From assembly GCF_901827185.1 (NCBI RefSeq), contig NZ_LR594671.1, forward strand, positions 3,968,001 through 4,032,000: a stretch of DNA of 64,000 nt, written 5' to 3'. Made by a program: the position numbers and the translations under genes. The DNA comes from Variovorax sp. PBL-E5 (GTDB taxonomy: Bacteria > Pseudomonadota > Gammaproteobacteria > Burkholderiales > Burkholderiaceae_C). Below the pieces are notes generated by a model. It was not told where the DNA came from and searched no databases. It was given only the letters and a program-made list of their open reading frames with translations. Position 1 is the first letter of the stretch, and every line of letters begins with the position of its first letter. This document shows positions 48,220 to 57,660 of the stretch, in pieces.

Positions 48220-48774
48220 TCAATAGTCCGGCTGCCAGTCGACCGTGATCAGCCGGCCGGACAGATCGACCTTGTCGACGAAGGCCGAGACGAAGGGCAC
48301 CATGCGCTCGACGGGCTTGCCGTCCTCCTGGGCTGCCAGCACCAGCGTGGTCTGCGGGCCGGTGGCGAGCAGTTCGCGCACGGTGCCAAGCACGATGCCT
48401 TCGCGGTTCACGACCGAAAGCCCGATGAGGTCGACCCAGTAGTACTCGTCCTCGGCTGCCGTGGGAAAGCTCGAACGCGGCACGAACACCCGCGCGCCGC
48501 GCAGCGCTTCGGCCGCGTTGCGGTCCGCCACGTCTTCCGACGAGGCGACGATGCAATCGGAGTGTTCCTTGGCCTCGCGGATCGCGAGCCGGAATGCGCT
48601 GGCCGTCTTGGCGCCCGGCGGCTGCAGAAACCAGCGCTTGGAGGAAAAAAGCGCCTCGGGACTGGCGCTGTGGGGCAGGACCTTGAACCAGCCCTTGATG
48701 CCCCAGGCGTCGGCGATGCGCGCCACTTCGATCGCGTCCGCCGGCAATTCGGCGGCTTCGAGGGTGGGCAGCAT
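48220..48774 (-). CDS. rimM: 16S rRNA processing protein RimM
   Basis: A 184-aa assembly factor for the 30S head that binds ribosomal protein S19. It has the N-terminal barrel (IEVARIADAWGIKGWFKVLPHS) and the C-terminal PRC-barrel (EYYWVDLIGLSVVNREGIVLGTVRELLATGPQTTLVL, ERMVPFVSAFVDKVD). There is a longer loop between the two barrels than in E. coli. It starts 15 bases after rpsP and precedes trmD. Confidence 0.96.
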   Translation of the reverse strand: MLPTLEAAELPADAIEVARIADAWGIKGWFKVLPHSASPEALFSSKRWFLQPPGAKTASAFRLAIREAKEHSDCIVASSEDVADRNAAEALRGARVFVPRSSFPTAAEDEYYWVDLIGLSVVNREGIVLGTVRELLATGPQTTLVLAAQEDGKPVERMVPFVSAFVDKVDLSGRLITVDWQPDY

Positions 48775-48789
48775 CGCCGGGCCGGCGGC

Positions 48790-49053
48790 TTAGGCTGCCG
48801 CCTTGGGCGCCGCGTCGGCGGCTTGCTTGATCAGACGGTGGACGGTCGGCGAGGCTTGCGCACCGACGCTCTTCCAGTAGGTCAGGCGATCCTGCGCGAT
48901 GCGGATGCTTTCTTCGTTTTCCTTGGCCGTCGGGTTGTAGAAACCCAGGCGTTCGATGAAGCGGCCATCGCGGCGAACACGCTTGTCCGACACAACGATG
49001 TTGAAGAACGGACGGCCTTTGGAGCCGCCGCGGGAGAGTCGAATGACGACCAT
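48790..49053 (-). CDS. rpsP: 30S ribosomal protein S16
   Basis: An 87-aa ribosomal protein: [41 protein letters not shown], then [23 protein letters not shown] and an Ala-rich tail. It is first in the rpsP-rimM-trmD-rplS operon. A TATAAT box lies 110 bases upstream. Confidence 0.98.
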   Translation of the reverse strand: MVVIRLSRGGSKGRPFFNIVVSDKRVRRDGRFIERLGFYNPTAKENEESIRIAQDRLTYWKSVGAQASPTVHRLIKQAADAAPKAAA

Positions 49054-49158
49054 GATTTATCCTTCGGGTGGTGCAGCAAACCGAGAAGGTTCGCCCACGG
49101 TGTTCTTCCAGCGTCGAGACACGCGACATGGCCACCCGGCCAGCGACACGCTGAAAAG

Positions 49159-49173
49159 CCCACGATTATAGCC
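49159..49173 (-). promoter_or_regulatory. core promoter of the rpsP operon
   Basis: The minus strand reads GGCTATAATCGTGGG, identical over 15 bases to the tRNA-Lys promoter at 2162-2176. It has a perfect -10 and a GC-rich discriminator, which is typical of growth-rate-controlled and stringently controlled promoters. A TTGAAA upstream is only 13 bases from the -10, so the -35 is uncertain. Confidence 0.65.
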
Positions 49174-49217
49174 CGCTCCACTTTTTCAACCACCCTGGCA
49201 GCGCCAAGCGCCCCCGA

Positions 49218-49739
49218 ATGACCACCATCCGCCCCAGCCGCGACGAAGACGTCGCGGCCATCACGACCATCTATGCCCACCATGTGCTGCACGGCACGGG
49301 CACCTTCGAGACCGAGCCCCCCACCGAGGCCGACATGGCAGCCCGCCGCGCCGATGTGCTGTCGAAGAACCTGCCGTACCTCGTCGCCGAAAGCGAGGGC
49401 GAGCTGCTCGGCTTCGCCTACTGCAACTGGTTCAAGCCACGCCCGGCCTATCGATTCTCGGCCGAGGACTCGATCTACCTGGCCGAAGGCGCGCGGGGCC
49501 AGGGCCTCGGCACGCAACTGCTGGCGGCGCTGTCAAAGGCCGCCGAATCCGTCGGCGTGCGCAAGCTCATCGCGGTGATCGGCGACTCCGCCAACGCGGG
49601 GTCGGTCGGGGTTCACCGCGCCCAGGGCTTCAGCCACGTCGGCGTGCTCAAGGACTGCGGCTGGAAGTTCGGCGAGTGGCGCGACGTCGTGCTGATGGAA
49701 AAGGTTCTGGGCGAAGGCAGCTCGACGAGGCCCGAATGA
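49218..49739 (+). CDS. GNAT-family N-acetyltransferase (phosphinothricin-acetyltransferase-like)
   Basis: A 173-aa GNAT enzyme. TTIRPSRDEDVAAITTIYAHHVLHGTGTFETEPPTEADMAARR matches the Pat/MddA subgroup. The acetyl-CoA loop is seen as YLAEGARGQGLGTQLL, and GDSANAGSVGVHRAQGFSHVGVLKDCGWKFGEWRDVVLM follows. Family members acetylate phosphinothricin or methionine sulfoximine-like compounds, but the true substrate here is unknown. It overlaps the next gene by 4 bases. Confidence 0.9.
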   Translation: MTTIRPSRDEDVAAITTIYAHHVLHGTGTFETEPPTEADMAARRADVLSKNLPYLVAESEGELLGFAYCNWFKPRPAYRFSAEDSIYLAEGARGQGLGTQLLAALSKAAESVGVRKLIAVIGDSANAGSVGVHRAQGFSHVGVLKDCGWKFGEWRDVVLMEKVLGEGSSTRPE

Positions 49740-50182
49740 AGAACAAGACCCTGACGGCCTGGCTGGCCTTTCTTGGCGGCCCGCTGGGCCTGCATTGCTT
49801 CTACCTTGGCGGCTTCGGCAGCGTCCTGGGGTGGCTGCTCCCGATCCCCACCGCACTCGGCCTGTATGGCCTCGAACGCGTCAAGCAGTTCGGCATGGAC
49901 GACGGCCTGAGCTGGGTACTGATTCCACTCCTGGGCTTCACCATCGCGGGCTGTGCCCTGACCGCCATCGTCTACGGACTGATGACGCCCGAAAAATGGA
50001 ACGCACGCTACAACGCCGGCCAGCCGCTCGAAAGTGCCGCAGGCAGCACCAACTGGCTCACGATCGGCGCCATCGTGCTGGCGCTGATGATCGGCAGCAC
50101 GGTTCTCATGGCCAGCATCGCCTTCAGCTTCCAGCGCTACTTCGAGAACCAGGTCGAAGAAGGCCGGTTGATGTCCCAGTAG
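49736..50182 (+). CDS. TM2-domain membrane protein
   Basis: A 148-aa protein. The N-terminal TM2 domain (KNKTLTAWLAFLGGPLGLHCFYLGGFGSVLGWLLPIPTALGLYGLERV) has two short helices separated by the usual turn, and a third and fourth hydrophobic segment follow. Function unknown. The start is in an ATGA overlap with the acetyltransferase gene. An upstream in-frame start at 49676 would lie within that gene. Confidence 0.85.
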   Translation: MKNKTLTAWLAFLGGPLGLHCFYLGGFGSVLGWLLPIPTALGLYGLERVKQFGMDDGLSWVLIPLLGFTIAGCALTAIVYGLMTPEKWNARYNAGQPLESAAGSTNWLTIGAIVLALMIGSTVLMASIAFSFQRYFENQVEEGRLMSQ

Positions 50183-50186
50183 TGCG

Positions 50187-51197
50187 TCAGAACACCTGGA
50201 TCCCGATCCAGTAGGCGATCGCCGCCACGAAGGCCGACGCCGGGATCGTGAAGATCCAGGCCCACACGATATTGCCCGCCACGCCCCAGCGCACCGCGCT
50301 GGCGCGCTGCGTCGAGCCGACGCCGACGATGGCGCCGGTGATGGTGTGCGTGGTCGACACGGGAATGCCCAATGCCGTGGCCAGGAACAAGGTCAGTGCG
50401 CCACCGGTCTCGGCGCAGAAGCCGCCCACGGGCTTGAGCTTGGTGATCTTCTGGCCCATGGTCTTGACGATGCGCCAGCCGCCGAACATGGTGCCGAGCG
50501 CGATTGCCGTGTAGCAGGCCACGATCGTCCAGGTCGGCGGATTGGCCGCATCGGCGGCCGCATAGCCGGTCGCGATCAGCAGCATCCAGATGATGCCGAT
50601 CGTCTTCTGCGCATCGTTGCCGCCATGGCCGAGGCTGTAGGCGCCGGCCGAAATGATCTGCAGGCGCCGGAACCAGCGGTCGACGCGCGACGGCGTCGAG
50701 GTCCTGAACACCCAGGCCACCACGACCATCATGAACGAGCCGAGAAAGAAGCCGAGCAGCGGCGAGATGAAGATGAACGCCACCGTCTTCCAGATGCCCG
50801 AGGCGATCAGCGCACCCGAGCCGGCCTTGGCGATCACGGCGCCCACGATGCCGCCGATGAGCGCATGCGAGGAGCTGCTCGGAATGCCGTAGTACCAGGT
50901 AACGAAGTTCCAGCTGATGGCGCCGACCAGCGCGCCGAACACGACGTGCACGTCGACGACGCCCGGCTGCACGATCCCCTTGCCGACAGTGGCCGCGACG
51001 CTCAGATGAAAGACGAAGATCGCGACCAGGTTGAAGAAGGCCGCGAACACCACCGCCTGCCCGGGCTTGAGGACGCCGGTCGACACGACGGTGGCGATCG
51101 AATTCGCCGCGTCGTGGAAGCCGTTCATGAAATCGAAGGCGATGGCCAACACCACCAGCGCCACCACCACCCAGAGGGCGACCTGAACCGTTGCCAT
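50187..51197 (-). CDS. pit: PiT-family inorganic phosphate transporter
   Basis: A 336-aa, roughly 10-helix transporter that moves phosphate with H+ or metal. The two inverted halves each carry a signature: FDFMNGFHDAANSIATVVSTGVL near the N-terminus and GHGGNDAQKTIGII in the second half. ATG at 51197 (MATVQVAL) follows GAGCACGGACGGCGA. The DUF47 gene lies 13 bases upstream on the same strand, a very common Pit partner. Confidence 0.94.
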   Translation of the reverse strand: MATVQVALWVVVALVVLAIAFDFMNGFHDAANSIATVVSTGVLKPGQAVVFAAFFNLVAIFVFHLSVAATVGKGIVQPGVVDVHVVFGALVGAISWNFVTWYYGIPSSSSHALIGGIVGAVIAKAGSGALIASGIWKTVAFIFISPLLGFFLGSFMMVVVAWVFRTSTPSRVDRWFRRLQIISAGAYSLGHGGNDAQKTIGIIWMLLIATGYAAADAANPPTWTIVACYTAIALGTMFGGWRIVKTMGQKITKLKPVGGFCAETGGALTLFLATALGIPVSTTHTITGAIVGVGSTQRASAVRWGVAGNIVWAWIFTIPASAFVAAIAYWIGIQVF

Positions 51198-51210
51198 TCG
51201 CCGTCCGTGC

Positions 51211-51855
51211 TCAGGAATTCTCGAGGACGATGCCCTCGATGACGTTGGCGACATCCTCGCACTTGTCGGTGATCGTTTCGAGCAATTCGTAGATGGCCTT
51301 CAGCTTGAGGACCTCGCGAACGTCGGGCTCTTCGCGAAACAGCTTGCTCATGGCGCTGCGCATCACGCGGTCGGCGTCGGATTCGAGCCGGTCGATTTCC
51401 TCGCAGGCCTTGAGCGTGGCTTCGGCCGTGGCCGGGTCGGTGATCTTGGAGAGGAACTTGACCGCGTCCTTGACGCGTTCGCAGCATTTCACGCTGAGCG
51501 TCGTGAGGCGGGTGATCTCCTCGGTCATGTGGCGCACGTCGTAGAGCGCCATGGTCTCGGCCGAGTCCTGGATCAGGTCGGCCACGTCGTCCATCGTGTT
51601 GATCAGCTTGTGGATCTGCTCGCGATCGATCGGCGTGATGAAGGTCTTGTGAATCAGCCGGTTGACGTCGTGCGTCACGCGGTCGGCCGCGCGCTCTGCG
51701 TTGTCGACATCGCGGTTGTACTGTTCGCGCAGGTGCAAGTCGTTGTAGTTGGCCACCAGTTGCTCGAACGCGCGCGCGGCTTCGACGATGCGGTCGGCGT
51801 GCTGGTTGAACATCTCGAAAAAATTCCCCTCGCGGGGCAGCAGCTTGCCGAACAT
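51211..51855 (-). CDS. DUF47-family (PhoU-like) phosphate transport regulator
   Basis: A 214-aa all-helical protein: MFGKLLPREGNFFEMFNQHADRIVEAARAF, VTHDVNRLIHKTFITPIDREQIHKLINTMDDVADLIQ, and MRSAMSKLFREEPDVREVLKLKAIYELLETITDKCEDVANVIEGI. DUF47 proteins resemble PhoU and are thought to regulate the neighbouring Pit transporter. Its operon partner is the pit gene downstream. Confidence 0.93.
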   Translation of the reverse strand: MFGKLLPREGNFFEMFNQHADRIVEAARAFEQLVANYNDLHLREQYNRDVDNAERAADRVTHDVNRLIHKTFITPIDREQIHKLINTMDDVADLIQDSAETMALYDVRHMTEEITRLTTLSVKCCERVKDAVKFLSKITDPATAEATLKACEEIDRLESDADRVMRSAMSKLFREEPDVREVLKLKAIYELLETITDKCEDVANVIEGIVLENS

Positions 51856-51943
51856 GGCGATCTCCTGGATTCGCGGCCATCACATGCGCGTGACGCCATC
51901 GTGAAAAACCGCGCAAGTGTAATGGGCGGGGCCGGCGTCGGCC

Positions 51944-52402
51944 TCAGAGCCGCTCGATGCGCTGGTCCGCCACCTGCGCCAGCTGACCGGGCGTGACCAG
52001 CTCGGGCGCGATCTCGGCCAGCGGCAGAAGCACGAAGGCGCGCTGCGCGATGCGCGGATGCGGCAGCGTGAGCGTCGCCGTGTCGATCACGGCATCGCCA
52101 TGGCGCAGCAGGTCGAGGTCGAGGGTGCGCGGCGCGTGACGGTAGGGGCGCTCGCGGCCTGCGCCGAGTTCGAGGCGCTGGAGTGCGGCAAGCAGCGCAT
52201 GCGCGTCCATCGCGGTATCGAGCCCGACCACCGCATTGATGAAATCCGGTCCGCCGGCATCGACAGGCGCGCTGCGGTACAGCGAGGACCGCGACGCGAC
52301 GCGGGTGCGCGGCAGCCCGTTCAGATCCTGCATCGCTCGGGTCACCGTCGCGCGCGCGTCGCCGAGGTTGGCGCCGATGGCGACGTAGGCCCGGATCGTC
52401 AT
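51944..52402 (-). CDS. folK: 2-amino-4-hydroxy-6-hydroxymethyldihydropteridine pyrophosphokinase
   Basis: Transfers pyrophosphate from ATP to the pterin in folate synthesis. The 152-aa enzyme has [41 protein letters not shown], and the signature [12 protein letters not shown] with [21 protein letters not shown]. The ATG overlaps the pcnB stop (TGATG-type overlap, 4 bases), an order common in Burkholderiales. Confidence 0.95.
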   Translation of the reverse strand: MTIRAYVAIGANLGDARATVTRAMQDLNGLPRTRVASRSSLYRSAPVDAGGPDFINAVVGLDTAMDAHALLAALQRLELGAGRERPYRHAPRTLDLDLLRHGDAVIDTATLTLPHPRIAQRAFVLLPLAEIAPELVTPGQLAQVADQRIERL

Positions 52403-53976
52403 TCGGCGGCAGCGCTGCCGGCTTCGCCGCCGCCGCCGCCGGTGCGCGGCTTGCGCCGGCGGCGTCGCTTGCGGGGCGCCGTGGCGAGTTCGCCGTCCGG
52501 CGGCAGCGCCGCCTCGTCGGCCTGCGCCGCTGGCGCGCTGGCCGGCGCCGCATCCGCTGCCCGTGCGGGCACCCGCTGGCGCGTGCGCTTGTGCTGCTCG
52601 TCGCGCACCTGTTCCATCAGGTCCTGCCGGCGCACGTCGTCGGCCGTGCTGAATTCCTGCCACCACTCGGCGATTGCCTCGCCGATCTCGCCGACATCCG
52701 CGCGCAGCCGCATGAAGTCGAAGGCCGCGCGAAAGCGTGCCTGCTCGACCAGGCTGTAGGGCGTGGCACCGCTGCGCTTGTCGAAGCGCGGCTGCATCAT
52801 CCAGATCTCGCGCATGTCGGCCGCGAGCTTGCCGCGACCGGACACGTCGCCGATGCGCGAATTGAACACGTCGTCGATGGCGTCCTGCAGCGCGGGAAAC
52901 GCGGGCTGCGAGCGCTGGCCGTTGCGGCCTTCGATGCGCTGCGCCCAGCCGTCGCGCACATCGGCCCACAGCACGCAGGCCAGCAGGAAGCTCGGCGCCA
53001 CCGGCTTTCCCTCGCCGACGCGGCGGTCGGTGTCGAGCAGCGCGGCCTTGACGAAAGGCTGGTCGGCACGCTCCACCACCACGTCGAGCAGCGGATAGAT
53101 GCCGGTCGCCAGGCCGAGCTTGCGCAATTGCGCCACCGTCGCGATCGAGTGACCGGTCTGCAGCAGCTTGAGCATCTCGTCGAACAGCCGGCTTTGGGGC
53201 ACGTCGGCCAGCAGCCGGCTCGACTCGACCAGCGGCGCCGCCGTCTTGGGCTCGAGCTTGAAGCCGAGCGCGGCGAGCTTGGCCGAAAAGCGGATCGCGC
53301 GAATGATGCGCACCGGATCCTCGCGGTAGCGCGTGATCGGATCGCCGATCATGCGCAGCGTGAGCTTGTTCGCGTCCTTGATGCCGTTGTGATAGTCGAC
53401 CACCACCTGGCTGGCCGGGTCGTAGTACATCGCGTTGACGGTGAAGTCGCGGCGCGCGGCATCCTCTTCCTGCGGACCCCAGACGTTGTCGCGCAGCACC
53501 CGGCCGCTGGCGTCGACGGCGTGCTTCATGCCGGCGAGCTCGCTCTTGCTGGTGCGCTCGTTGCCCGCCACCTGCTCGGCGCCCACGCTTTCCATGTAGG
53601 CGCGGAAGGTCGAGACCTCGATCACCTCGTGCTCGCGCCCGCGGCCGTACACCACGTGAACGATGCGAAAGCGCCGACCGATGATGAAGGCGCGGCGAAA
53701 CAGGCTCTTCACCTGTTCGGGCGTGGCGTTGGTGGCGACGTCGAAGTCCTTCGGCCTGAGGCCGAGCAGCAGGTCGCGCACGGCGCCGCCGACCACGTAG
53801 GCCTCGTAGCCCGCATCCTGCAGCGTGGTGACCACGTTCCTGGCGCGTTCGTCGACCAGGGACGGATCGATGCCGTGCACCGACGCGGCCACCTCCTGGC
53901 GCTTGCCAAAGCGGTTCTTGCTGGAAGCGGCATCAGCGGATTTGCCGAGGAGTTTGTCGATGAATTTCTTGATCAT
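52399..53976 (-). CDS. pcnB: poly(A) polymerase I
   Basis: Adds 3' poly(A) tails that promote RNA decay. The 525-aa nucleotidyltransferase has the head motif [24 protein letters not shown] with the metal-binding D-x-D. It continues with [35 protein letters not shown] and [25 protein letters not shown] segments, including the ERD/REDP motif. The C-terminal 70 residues are Ala/Pro and Arg/Lys-rich ([10 protein letters not shown]), an RNA-binding tail. ATG at 53976 (MIKKFID) is used, 6 codons inside the longest frame. Confidence 0.95.
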   Translation of the reverse strand: MIKKFIDKLLGKSADAASSKNRFGKRQEVAASVHGIDPSLVDERARNVVTTLQDAGYEAYVVGGAVRDLLLGLRPKDFDVATNATPEQVKSLFRRAFIIGRRFRIVHVVYGRGREHEVIEVSTFRAYMESVGAEQVAGNERTSKSELAGMKHAVDASGRVLRDNVWGPQEEDAARRDFTVNAMYYDPASQVVVDYHNGIKDANKLTLRMIGDPITRYREDPVRIIRAIRFSAKLAALGFKLEPKTAAPLVESSRLLADVPQSRLFDEMLKLLQTGHSIATVAQLRKLGLATGIYPLLDVVVERADQPFVKAALLDTDRRVGEGKPVAPSFLLACVLWADVRDGWAQRIEGRNGQRSQPAFPALQDAIDDVFNSRIGDVSGRGKLAADMREIWMMQPRFDKRSGATPYSLVEQARFRAAFDFMRLRADVGEIGEAIAEWWQEFSTADDVRRQDLMEQVRDEQHKRTRQRVPARAADAAPASAPAAQADEAALPPDGELATAPRKRRRRRKPRTGGGGGEAGSAAAE

Positions 53977-54003
53977 TGGAGAGAGGAGACGCAACGCGCG
54001 CCC

Positions 54004-54690
54004 TTATTCATTTTCGAGCATCGACCGGATCAGTGGGATGGTGATGGCGCGCTGGGTCTGCAGCGCATAGCCGTCGAGTTGCGTGAGCAGCTCCATCAGG
54101 CTGCCGAGATCACGGCTGAAGCGATGCAGCATGTAATCGAGCACCTCGTCCGACAGCATCACGCCGCGATCGTCCGCGGCCTGGCGCAGCACGGCACGCC
54201 GCTCGGTTTCGCTCAGCACCTGCAAGTGGAACACATGGCCCCAGCCGAGGCGCGTGCGCAGGTCCTCGCGCAGCGGCAGGTCGGCCGGCGGCACGGTGCC
54301 CGCCGCCACCACGCCGCGCTGCAGCGTCTGCGCATTGACGAACCAGTTGAAGGCCGCGTGCTGCTGCACCGCGGTGTAGAGATGCACGTCGTCGAACAGC
54401 ACGGCACCCCAGCGGTCATCGAACTCGGGAGGGTCCATCACCCCGGCATGCAACCACCCGGTGCTCGCGCCCTGCTCGCGCAAGGCGCTGCGCACCGCTT
54501 CGAGCAGGTGTGTCTTGCCGCTGCCGCCCTCGCCCCACAGGTAGGTGGGCACCGGCGAATGGAGCGTGGGCGAGCGCGCATCGCCCACCCAGAGCGTCAG
54601 ATGCCGCAGCGCGGGCTCGTTCGGCCCGGCAAAGAAACCCGCCAGCGTCGGACCGGACGCGATGCCGATGTCGAGCGCAAGCTGCTTCAT
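54004..54690 (-). CDS. hda: DnaA regulatory inactivator Hda
   Basis: A 228-aa DnaA-like AAA+ protein that promotes ATP hydrolysis by DnaA together with the beta clamp. The clamp-binding motif MKQLALDIG is at the extreme N-terminus (Q-L-A-L-D-I). The P-loop is [12 protein letters not shown], Walker B is VLFDDVHL and the sensor segments [10 protein letters not shown] and [18 protein letters not shown] follow. It is divergent from purM and precedes pcnB on the same strand, 27 bases apart. Confidence 0.94.
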   Translation of the reverse strand: MKQLALDIGIASGPTLAGFFAGPNEPALRHLTLWVGDARSPTLHSPVPTYLWGEGGSGKTHLLEAVRSALREQGASTGWLHAGVMDPPEFDDRWGAVLFDDVHLYTAVQQHAAFNWFVNAQTLQRGVVAAGTVPPADLPLREDLRTRLGWGHVFHLQVLSETERRAVLRQAADDRGVMLSDEVLDYMLHRFSRDLGSLMELLTQLDGYALQTQRAITIPLIRSMLENE

Positions 54691-54769
54691 GCCATGGCCG
54701 CTGCGAGCGGCTGGGGTGGCGCGGATGACGCGAAACGAGGGTTCATGGGACAGGGCATGGCCGCCCTTA

Positions 54770-54775
54770 AAATCG
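54770..54775 (+). promoter_or_regulatory. -10 element of the purM promoter
   Basis: TAAAAT followed by CGTGAGG lies 86 bases before purM in the purM-hda intergenic region. It is similar to the tRNA promoters in the window in box and discriminator. No clear -35 box. Confidence 0.4.
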
Positions 54776-54861
54776 TGAGGAATTCTATCGGCCCGACCAC
54801 TGCGGTTGCCGGCGTCATTGTCCTCCTGTTCGACCTTCCCCTCTTTCGTCCGCCCGACCCC

Positions 54862-55902
54862 ATGAACTCCAACCCGACCACCCCGCTCAGCTACAAGGAC
54901 GCCGGCGTCGACATCGATGCCGGCGACGCGCTGGTCGATCGCATCAAGCCGCTGGCGAAAAAAACGATGCGCGAGGGCGTGCTGGCCGGCATCGGCGGCT
55001 TCGGCGCCCTGTTCGAAGTGCCCAAGCGCTACAAGGAACCCGTGCTGGTGAGCGGCACCGACGGCGTCGGCACCAAGCTCAAGCTCGCCTTCGAGTGGAA
55101 CATGCACGACACGGTGGGCATCGACCTCGTGGCCATGAGCGTGAACGACGTGCTGGTGCAGGGCGCCGAGCCGCTGTTCTTCCTCGACTACTTCGCCTGC
55201 GGCAAGCTCGATGTCGACACAGCCGCCGCCGTGGTCGGTGGCATCGCGCGCGGCTGCGAGCTGAGCGGCTGCGCGCTGATCGGCGGCGAGACGGCCGAAA
55301 TGCCTGGCATGTACCCGGCCGGCGAATACGACCTCGCGGGCTTCGCAGTCGGCGCGGTCGAAAAGTCGTTGATCCTCACGGGCCAGGACGTCAAGCCGGG
55401 CGACGTGGTACTGGGCCTGGCTTCGGCCGGCGTGCATTCCAACGGCTTCAGCCTGGTGCGCAAGGTGATCGAGCGTGCCGACAAGGATCTGCCCGCGACG
55501 CTCGACGGCCGCCCCTTCCGCGAAGCCGTGATGGCGCCGACCCGGCTCTATGTGAAGCCCGTTCTCGCCGCGCTGGCGAAGCACCCGATCAAGGCCCTGG
55601 CGCACATCACGGGCGGTGGCCTGCTCGAAAACATCCCGCGCGTGCTGCCCGAGGGCACGGCCGCGCACCTGCGCAAGGGCAGCTGGCCACAGAGCGAGCT
55701 GTTCGCCTGGCTGCAGAAAGTGGCCGGCATCGACGACATCGAGATGAACCGCACCTTCAACAACGGCATCGGCATGGTGGTCGTGATCACCGCCGCCGAA
55801 GCGGCCGCCTGCGCGGCGACGCTGCGGGCGGCCGGCGAGACGGTGCACGAGATCGGCACCATCGCCGAGCGCGGCGCCGGCGCCGCGGTGGTCGTTGCCT
55901 GA
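54862..55902 (+). CDS. purM: phosphoribosylformylglycinamidine cyclo-ligase (AIR synthetase)
   Basis: Fifth step of purine synthesis: closes the imidazole ring with ATP. The 346-aa protein has [70 protein letters not shown] and [21 protein letters not shown], the complete family pattern. ATG at 54862 follows no strong Shine-Dalgarno but matches homologues. The 1,100-codon open frame running into it from 52591 is an antisense shadow of pcnB and hda. Confidence 0.97.
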   Translation: MNSNPTTPLSYKDAGVDIDAGDALVDRIKPLAKKTMREGVLAGIGGFGALFEVPKRYKEPVLVSGTDGVGTKLKLAFEWNMHDTVGIDLVAMSVNDVLVQGAEPLFFLDYFACGKLDVDTAAAVVGGIARGCELSGCALIGGETAEMPGMYPAGEYDLAGFAVGAVEKSLILTGQDVKPGDVVLGLASAGVHSNGFSLVRKVIERADKDLPATLDGRPFREAVMAPTRLYVKPVLAALAKHPIKALAHITGGGLLENIPRVLPEGTAAHLRKGSWPQSELFAWLQKVAGIDDIEMNRTFNNGIGMVVVITAAEAAACAATLRAAGETVHEIGTIAERGAGAAVVVA

Positions 55903-55915
55903 GCCGCCGCAGCGC

Positions 55916-56974
55916 GTGAGCGAGACCCCGCCTCCGGCGTCACGGACCCTGATTGCGGCGAGCTACCTGCTCATCGCCAGCGCTCTGCTGCTGGTGATGT
56001 GGCATGGACTGCTGCCCGGCCTGCTGTGCATCTGCATCGGCTTTCTCGGCACGCGCTGGATCGCCCGCGTGCTGGACCTCGCCTTGCGGCGATCGCTGCC
56101 TGCGCGCGCGGGCACGGCGATGCCGCGCACACCCTCCTCGCTGTCGCGCGGCATCGCCGCCACGCTCATGGTGCTGGCTCCGATCGGCATGCTGATCGTC
56201 GCGTTTTCCGAAGCGCGCGAGTTCGTCCTCAACGCGCCGGAGCAGTACCAGGAATTGCTCGACTACATCGCCCGTACCATCCTGGAATTGCGGCTCAAGC
56301 TGCCGCCGGAGATCGGCGCCTACCTGCCCGAGGGTTCGGCCGAAGTGCAGCGCATCGTCGCCGGCTACCTGCGCGCGCAGGCCGGGGCGCTCGCACTGAC
56401 CGGGCGCGCATGGCTGGCCGGGGTGCTGTTCTCGTACGTCGGCCTCATCGTGGGCGCATTGGCGGCCGTCTCGAAGCCTCCGGCCACCGGCCGGCCCCTG
56501 ACCCATCAGCTGAAGCAGCGCATCACGCTGTTCGGGCAGGCCTTCGGCCAGATCGTGGCGGCCCAGTTCTGGATCGCTGCGTTCAATGCCCTGCTGACCT
56601 CCGTCTTCCTGCTGTTCGTGCTGCCGCTGTGGAGCCTGGAACTGCCCTATGCCCCGGCATTGATCACGCTGACCTTCGTCGCCGGCCTGGTACCGATCGT
56701 GGGCAACCTGGTGTGCAACACCGTCATCACGCTGGTCGGGCTGTCGGTCTCGCCCTTTGCCGCGGCGGCCTGCCTGGTGTTCCTGATCCTGATCCACAAG
56801 GCCGAATACCTCATCAATGCCAAGGTGGTCGGCAGCCGGACCCATATGACGGTCTGGGAGCTGCTGGTCGCGATGTTCGTCGCCGAGGCGGTGTTCGGCC
56901 CGGCCGGGCTGGTGGCCGCGCCGCTCTTTTATGCCTACGTCAAGAAAGAGCTGCAGGTGGCCGGGCTGGTCTGA
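55916..56974 (+). CDS. AI-2E-family transporter (PerM/YdiK-like)
   Basis: A 352-aa membrane protein with about 8 helices, including the two long pairs typical of AI-2E proteins. The C-terminal AQFWIAAFNALLTSVFLLFVLPLW, ALITLTFVAGLVPIVGNLVCNTVITLVGLS and GPAGLVAAPLFYAYVKKEL are the conserved segments. Some members are Na+/H+ antiporters and others export AI-2; the role here is not known. GTG at 55916 (VSETPPP) is preferred, with a TTG at 55895 possible. It starts 13 bases after purM. Confidence 0.88.
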   Translation: MSETPPPASRTLIAASYLLIASALLLVMWHGLLPGLLCICIGFLGTRWIARVLDLALRRSLPARAGTAMPRTPSSLSRGIAATLMVLAPIGMLIVAFSEAREFVLNAPEQYQELLDYIARTILELRLKLPPEIGAYLPEGSAEVQRIVAGYLRAQAGALALTGRAWLAGVLFSYVGLIVGALAAVSKPPATGRPLTHQLKQRITLFGQAFGQIVAAQFWIAAFNALLTSVFLLFVLPLWSLELPYAPALITLTFVAGLVPIVGNLVCNTVITLVGLSVSPFAAAACLVFLILIHKAEYLINAKVVGSRTHMTVWELLVAMFVAEAVFGPAGLVAAPLFYAYVKKELQVAGLV

Positions 56975-57086
56975 GAGACTGCGTGTCCGGATCTGATCGA
57001 TTCTTGTCCCGCATGGCGCGGACGAGACACATGGTGTCCGAGAAGAATACGGCGCATCATTCACCCGACGAGAAAGAGCATCCGCC

Positions 57087-57659
57087 ATGAAAAGCTGTCT
57101 GATAGTGATCGACGCCCAGGAGTCCTTCCGCCAGCGCCCGTACTTCACCCGGCGCGACTTCGTGCCCTACATCGCGGCCCAGAACGCGCTGATCGAAGGC
57201 TGCATTGCCGCCGGCATTCCGATCGTGCGGATCTTCCACGTCGATGGTCCCGCCAGCGCGAGCAACCCCTTCGCGGTCGAATCGGGCCACGTGCGCCCGC
57301 TCGAAGAGCTCGCACGCTTCGATGCCGCCGCGACCTTCACCAAGCACCGGCACAGCGCCCTGGTCCACACCGGGCTCGAGGCATGGCTGACCGAGAACGG
57401 CATCGGCCGGCTGATCGTGAGCGGCATCCGTACCGAGCAGTGCTGCGAAACCACGACGCGCCACGCATCGGACCTCGGCTGGACCGTCGACTACGTGATC
57501 GATGCGACGCTGACCTTCGACATGGTGCAGCCCGACGGCCGGCCCTTGTCCGCGGCCGACATCAAGGCACGCACCGCCACCGTGCTGCAGGACCGCTTCG
57601 CGCAGGTGTGCAGCGTCGACGAGGCACTCGCGCGCGCCGGCGCGGCTGTCGCCGCCTGA
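57087..57659 (+). CDS. isochorismatase-family cysteine hydrolase
   Basis: A 190-aa cytoplasmic hydrolase. The catalytic triad is seen as Asp9 in LIVIDAQESF, Lys in ATFTKHRHSAL and Cys in SGIRTEQCCETTTRHA. Members include nicotinamidases and N-carbamoylsarcosine amidases, but the isochorismatase-like group is broad and the substrate is unassigned. A GlxA-type regulator starts one base after its stop, so it may control this gene. ATG at 57087 follows GAGCATCCGCC. Confidence 0.9.
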   Translation: MKSCLIVIDAQESFRQRPYFTRRDFVPYIAAQNALIEGCIAAGIPIVRIFHVDGPASASNPFAVESGHVRPLEELARFDAAATFTKHRHSALVHTGLEAWLTENGIGRLIVSGIRTEQCCETTTRHASDLGWTVDYVIDATLTFDMVQPDGRPLSAADIKARTATVLQDRFAQVCSVDEALARAGAAVAA

Positions 57660-57660
57660 C

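Noticed and set aside
52591..55902. A 1,103-codon open frame on the plus strand through pcnB, hda and purM
   Set aside because: Only its last 346 codons match a family (PurM). The rest is antisense to two well-supported genes and is a product of high third-position GC.
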